This document shows positions 61,576-64,000 of a stretch of DNA of 64,000 nt, in pieces. The position numbers and the translations under genes are program-made. Under the pieces are notes generated by a model, which was given only the letters and a program-made list of their open reading frames with translations, had not been told where the DNA came from and searched no databases. Within the stretch, counting starts at the first letter, position 1. Each line of letters starts with the position of its first letter. This DNA is from Firmicutes bacterium ADurb.Bin146 (GTDB lineage: Bacteria > Bacillota > Clostridia > DUPQ01). The stretch is taken from NCBI GenBank assembly GCA_002070475.1, contig MWDI01000063.1:1-64000 (forward strand). Reading direction: 5' to 3'.

Positions 61576-61804
61576 ATTTTTAAAAGTTAGCCGCCTTATA
61601 AAAAGAAGGACAGTAGCTAATCAAGCATGTGAAGGTCAGAAGATTTTTGTAAATGACAAAGCTGTCAAACCTTCATATCAGATAAAAGAAAATGATATAC
61701 TGGAGATCAGATTCGCAAACAGTTCAATAAAAGTAAGGATAGCTAACGTAGCAGAGAACGTGAAAAAACAAGATGCTGCATCGTTATATGAGATAATTGA
61801 CTAG
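61562..61804 (+). CDS. S4-domain RNA-binding protein (RqcP-like)
   Basis: This 80-residue protein has a single S4 domain (MRIDKFLKVSRLIKRRT..A...C). It matches RqcP/YabO, which acts with RqcH in C-terminal alanine tailing during ribosome rescue, and lies beside mazG as in B. subtilis. The related Hsp15 is the alternative. It overlaps mazG by 14 bases, so it is coupled. Confidence 0.86.
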   Translation: MRIDKFLKVSRLIKRRTVANQACEGQKIFVNDKAVKPSYQIKENDILEIRFANSSIKVRIANVAENVKKQDAASLYEIID

Positions 61805-61852
61805 ATTACAGGTTATTTCTGTGAAATTTACATTAAATTTCGAAAATAGTGT

Positions 61853-61881
61853 TTGACAAGTAAAATTTCATATGATAACAT
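61853..61881 (+). promoter_or_regulatory. Promoter of infC-rpmI-rplT
   Basis: Perfect TTGACA, 17-nt spacer and TAACAT. The start near 61888 gives a leader of about 127 nt. Confidence 0.68.
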
Positions 61882-61887
61882 ATCACA

Positions 61888-62014
61888 AGGAAAGCAGAAG
61901 TAATCCCTTCTCACCCCGAAGTAGTAACTGAACGGGTAAACATATTGCATTAATTGTTATGTGGTCTTGCGGATTAGTTTCTGTAAGACCATTATATTTA
62001 CGGAGGTAATTACA
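61888..62014 (+). promoter_or_regulatory. infC leader, L20-type regulatory candidate
   Basis: The leader contains GCAGAAGTAATCCCTTCTCACC and GGGTAAACA segments that recall infC leaders in Firmicutes controlled by L20, and a hairpin GGTCTTGC/GTAAGACC-type stem (about 61962-61991). GGAGGT (62002-62007) follows, seven bases before the ATA start. In B. subtilis excess L20 represses this operon. Confidence 0.6.
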
Positions 62015-62542
62015 ATAGCAGCTCAAAAAAGTACCAAAACCCAGTACAGGATTAACGAGGATATTAAAGTACCTGAGATCAGACTTATCGGGTCAGATGG
62101 AATAGTTGTAGGAATAATGCCAGTTGAGGAAGCTTTAAAACTCAGCCAGGCGGCAGGATTGGATTTAGTGGAAATTTCACCAAATGCCACACCGCCTGTG
62201 TGCAAAATAATCGACTATGGCAAGTTCATGTTTGAGATAACCAAAAGGGAAAAAGAAGCCAAGAAAAAGCAAAAGACAGTAGAACTAAAAGAAGTCTGGC
62301 TAAAGATGGGAATAGACGAGCATGATATTAATTTCAAAATCAAAAATGCCTGTAAGTTTTTAGAAGAAGGCGATAAAGTAAAGGTAAGCCTGTCATTCAG
62401 AGGACGTGAAATGACAAGAACTCAAATGGGAGCGGAGGTTCTGGATAAGTTCACGCAAGCATGTTCTGAATACGGCACAGCTGAAAAAGCGCCCAAGCTT
62501 GAAGGCAGACATATGATAGTTATATTGGCACCAAAGAAATAA
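62015..62542 (+). CDS. infC: Translation initiation factor IF-3, AUA start
   Basis: This 175-residue protein has the N-domain (YRINEDIKVPEIRLI, SQAAGLDLVEISP, CKIIDYGK) and C-domain of IF-3. The only codon correctly spaced (seven bases) after the strong GGAGGT is ATA at 62015; no in-frame ATG, GTG or TTG lies near it. An upstream GTG (61961) would lack a ribosome binding site and translate the leader hairpin. infC with AUU or similar rare starts is well known, and it lets IF-3 repress its own mRNA by rejecting non-standard starts. The operon infC-rpmI-rplT is complete. Confidence 0.93.
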   Translation: MAAQKSTKTQYRINEDIKVPEIRLIGSDGIVVGIMPVEEALKLSQAAGLDLVEISPNATPPVCKIIDYGKFMFEITKREKEAKKKQKTVELKEVWLKMGIDEHDINFKIKNACKFLEEGDKVKVSLSFRGREMTRTQMGAEVLDKFTQACSEYGTAEKAPKLEGRHMIVILAPKK

Positions 62543-62557
62543 TAGGAGGATTTGAAA

Positions 62558-62755
62558 ATGCCGAAACTAAAATCACACAGCGCTTCAAAAAAGAGGTTTT
62601 CAGTAACCGGAAGCGGAAAAATAAAGATGGGACACGCTTTTAGAAGACACAGGCTGATATCTAAAACTAAAAGAGCCAAAAGAGACAACAGAGATGCTGC
62701 TTTTGCATCACCTGCTGACGCACCAACAATTAAAAAGCTTATCCCATACAAATAA
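62558..62755 (+). CDS. rpmI: 50S ribosomal protein L35
   Basis: This 65-residue basic protein begins MPKLKSHSASKKRF, typical of L35. AGGAGG precedes the ATG at 62558; an upstream TTG is in the spacing region and rejected. It is the middle gene of infC-rpmI-rplT. Confidence 0.95.
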   Translation: MPKLKSHSASKKRFSVTGSGKIKMGHAFRRHRLISKTKRAKRDNRDAAFASPADAPTIKKLIPYK

Positions 62756-62769
62756 GGAGGAATTGACAA

Positions 62770-63114
62770 ATGGCAAGAATAAAAGGCGGTGTAACAACAC
62801 GCAGAAGACATAAAAGAGTATTAAAGCTCGCAAAGGGATATTTCGGACATAAGAGCAAGAATTTTAGAATTGCTAAGCAGCAGGTTATGAAATCCTTAAG
62901 TTATGCTTATGCAGCAAGAAAAGCTAATAAACGTAACTTCAGACAGCTTTGGATTGCTAGAATTAATGCTGCAGCAAGAAATAATGGAATGAGCTATTCT
63001 AAATTTATATCTGCTCTTAAGAGAAATGGTATTGAACTTAATAGAAAAGTACTTGCAGATATGGCTGTAAATGATCCTCAGAGCTTTGCATCTCTAGTCA
63101 GTTCAGTTAAGTAA
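62770..63114 (+). CDS. rplT: 50S ribosomal protein L20
   Basis: This 114-residue early-assembly protein is typical: [19 protein letters not shown], an N-terminal basic extension, and LW.ARINAA.R..G.SYS.F. It likely also represses the operon by binding the infC leader. AAGGAGG precedes the ATG. Confidence 0.96.
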   Translation: MARIKGGVTTRRRHKRVLKLAKGYFGHKSKNFRIAKQQVMKSLSYAYAARKANKRNFRQLWIARINAAARNNGMSYSKFISALKRNGIELNRKVLADMAVNDPQSFASLVSSVK

Positions 63115-63119
63115 AATTA

Positions 63120-63887
63120 ATGAATCGTATAGAGTCCAAAGACAATCAAAGAATCAAAAGACTGAAAAGCTTAGATAAGAAAAAGGTCCGCGAGCAAGAG
63201 GACCTTTTTTTCATCGAAGGCAGAAAACTGCTGGATGAAGCTTTAAAAAGCCATGTAAAGGTAACCGAAGTATATGTTAGTGATACATATTACCAGAACA
63301 ATATGTCTTATGTAGACAGGCTTGCAGTAAAAGATATTTTCCTTATAAAAGACGGAATACTTAATAGTTTATCCTATTTAGCAAATCCAGAGGGTATTCT
63401 CGCACTTGGGCATCCTCTTAAATGGGACATTTTAGAAGTAATCAAGAGAGGTAGTCCAGTTCTAGTTATGGACAGGATTAATGATCCGAAAAATGCAGGA
63501 GCTATGATAAGAAGCGCGGAAGCTTTTGGAATTGGATGCGTATTTGCTCTTGAAGGATGTGCTGATTTGTACAATGAAAAAGCTCTTAGAGCCAGTATGG
63601 GTTCTCTATTTAGAGTTCCATACATAAAAGTTACTCATGAAGTATTCGCTATACTTAATAAAGCTGAATATGTTATATACGGACTTGATTCACACGGGTT
63701 AGATATAGAGACAGCAAGACTGGATAAGCATTGCGCTATAGTAATTGGAAATGAAGCAAACGGGTTGGATAAAAATATAAAAAAACATCTTACAGAAATA
63801 TTATCAATACCCATGAAGGGTATGACAGAATCATTAAATGCTGCATGTGCAGCAGGTATTGTAATGTATAAGATATCTCGTTTGTAG
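63120..63887 (+). CDS. SpoU-type (TrmH-family) RNA methyltransferase
   Basis: This 255-residue 2'-O-methyltransferase has SpoU motif 1 (NDPKNAGAMIRSAEAFG, about 121-137), motif 2 (IVIGNEANGL, about 200) and motif 3 (IPMKGMTESLNAACAAGIV, about 223), the deep knot. The N-terminal domain (SKDNQRIKRLKSL) is a substrate-binding part. It belongs with rlmB-like enzymes found after rplT in many Clostridia. It begins five bases after rplT with no ribosome binding site, and a perfect terminator hairpin sits within codons about 22-31. Confidence 0.88.
   Translation: MNRIESKDNQRIKRLKSLDKKKVREQEDLFFIEGRKLLDEALKSHVKVTEVYVSDTYYQNNMSYVDRLAVKDIFLIKDGILNSLSYLANPEGILALGHPLKWDILEVIKRGSPVLVMDRINDPKNAGAMIRSAEAFGIGCVFALEGCADLYNEKALRASMGSLFRVPYIKVTHEVFAILNKAEYVIYGLDSHGLDIETARLDKHCAIVIGNEANGLDKNIKKHLTEILSIPMKGMTESLNAACAAGIVMYKISRL
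63181..63211 (+). terminator. Terminator hairpin inside the methyltransferase ORF
   Basis: AAAAGGTCC and GGACCTTTT pair around a 10-base loop and run into a seven-T tract. The sequence also encodes residues of the methyltransferase. It is a textbook terminator for the rplT operon but in a coding position. Confidence 0.8.
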
Positions 63888-63888
63888 T

Positions 63889-63917
63889 TTGTAATGATGC
63901 CATTTAAAGTATATAAT
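63889..63917 (+). promoter_or_regulatory. Promoter of the terminal partial gene
   Basis: TTGTAA, 17-nt spacer and a perfect TATAAT, 46 bases before the ATG. Confidence 0.6.
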
Positions 63918-63962
63918 AATCAAAAGGAAGCCATTAGTGCTAGAGACATAAGGGAGGATATT

Positions 63963-64000
63963 ATGCCAAGAGCAGCATTACAGCTATATTCTATTAAAGA
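63963..64000 (+). CDS. Partial gene, probable sugar-phosphate isomerase/epimerase
   Basis: Only the first 12 codons are in the window: MPRAALQLYSIK, with GGGAGGA at seven bases. The LQLYSI(R/K) opening is typical of the xylose isomerase-like (AP endonuclease 2) barrel family of sugar isomerases. The gene is cut by the window end. Confidence 0.5.
   Translation, partial: MPRAALQLYSIK

Noticed and set aside
61961-62014. GTG start extending IF-3 by 18 residues
   Set aside because: No ribosome binding site; the extension translates a leader hairpin and has no similarity to IF-3.
1-64000. CRISPR arrays, insertion sequences and prophage genes
   Set aside because: No repeat-spacer arrays, transposase or integrase motifs, or phage structural genes were seen on either strand.

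Overview
The window reads as a chromosomal segment of a low-GC, Gram-positive anaerobe of the class Clostridia. Support comes from AT-rich codon use, AGGAGG ribosome binding sites, sigma-A promoters with 17-bp spacers, tRNAs with encoded CCA, a dnaG-rpoD operon, CtsR, Rex, CarD, zinc-ribbon forms of S18 and L31, a Firmicutes-type 6S RNA and an oxygen-sensitive glycyl radical enzyme. I see no insertion sequence, prophage, CRISPR array or integrase, so this is core genome with small accessory blocks.

Layout. 1-1.1 kb: three reverse-strand tRNAs (Glu-TTC, Glu-CTC, Met) around an orphan cobalamin-reactivation-domain gene. 1.1-7.3 kb: manA, rpsF-ssb-rpsR, rpsO-pnp and an M16 peptidase. 7.6-10.7 kb: dnaG-rpoD. 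10.7-15.7 kb: a VanZ-like protein, a GH36 galactosidase, tRNA-Ile2, trmK with a NIF3-family gene, rnpB and a DUF4234 protein. 15.8-22.0 kb: a six-gene Gld-like ABC exporter operon ending in two unknown proteins. 22.1-27.8 kb: rex with an EF-G-like GTPase, a GH78 rhamnosidase and tdk. 27.8-31.4 kb: ctsR-radA, carD-ispD and a convergent ispF. 31.6-39.1 kb: an envelope and glycan block (membrane protein, GH18 hydrolase, flavin reductase, ddl, murI, a GHL6-like hydrolase, an OGG-type glycosylase), followed by 6S RNA.

39.4-48.8 kb is entirely on the reverse strand. It holds a DtxR-type regulator with a UroD-family methyltransferase, an EamA transporter, and a tight cassette of cysS, radical-SAM activase, glycyl radical enzyme, FGGY kinase and a ManA-like isomerase. 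48.9-51.8 kb pairs an M20 peptidase with two integral membrane proteins. 51.9-57.0 kb has three Tad-pseudopilin-like genes, a patatin-like lipase and a HAD phosphatase. 57.1-64 kb is information processing: rho, rpmE, a DUF1385 gene, prmC, mazG with an S4-domain gene, infC-rpmI-rplT, a SpoU-type rRNA methyltransferase, and the start of a probable sugar-phosphate isomerase.

The most interesting parts are the glycyl radical enzyme/kinase/isomerase cassette, whose radical motif and substrate look non-standard; control elements embedded in coding or start regions (an AUA start for infC, an intrinsic terminator inside the methyltransferase ORF, terminators touching start codons, a nested pnp leader); and the collapse of the usual ctsR-mcsA-mcsB-clpC-radA-disA block to ctsR-radA. 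All functions are assigned from recognised motifs and context; no database search was run.
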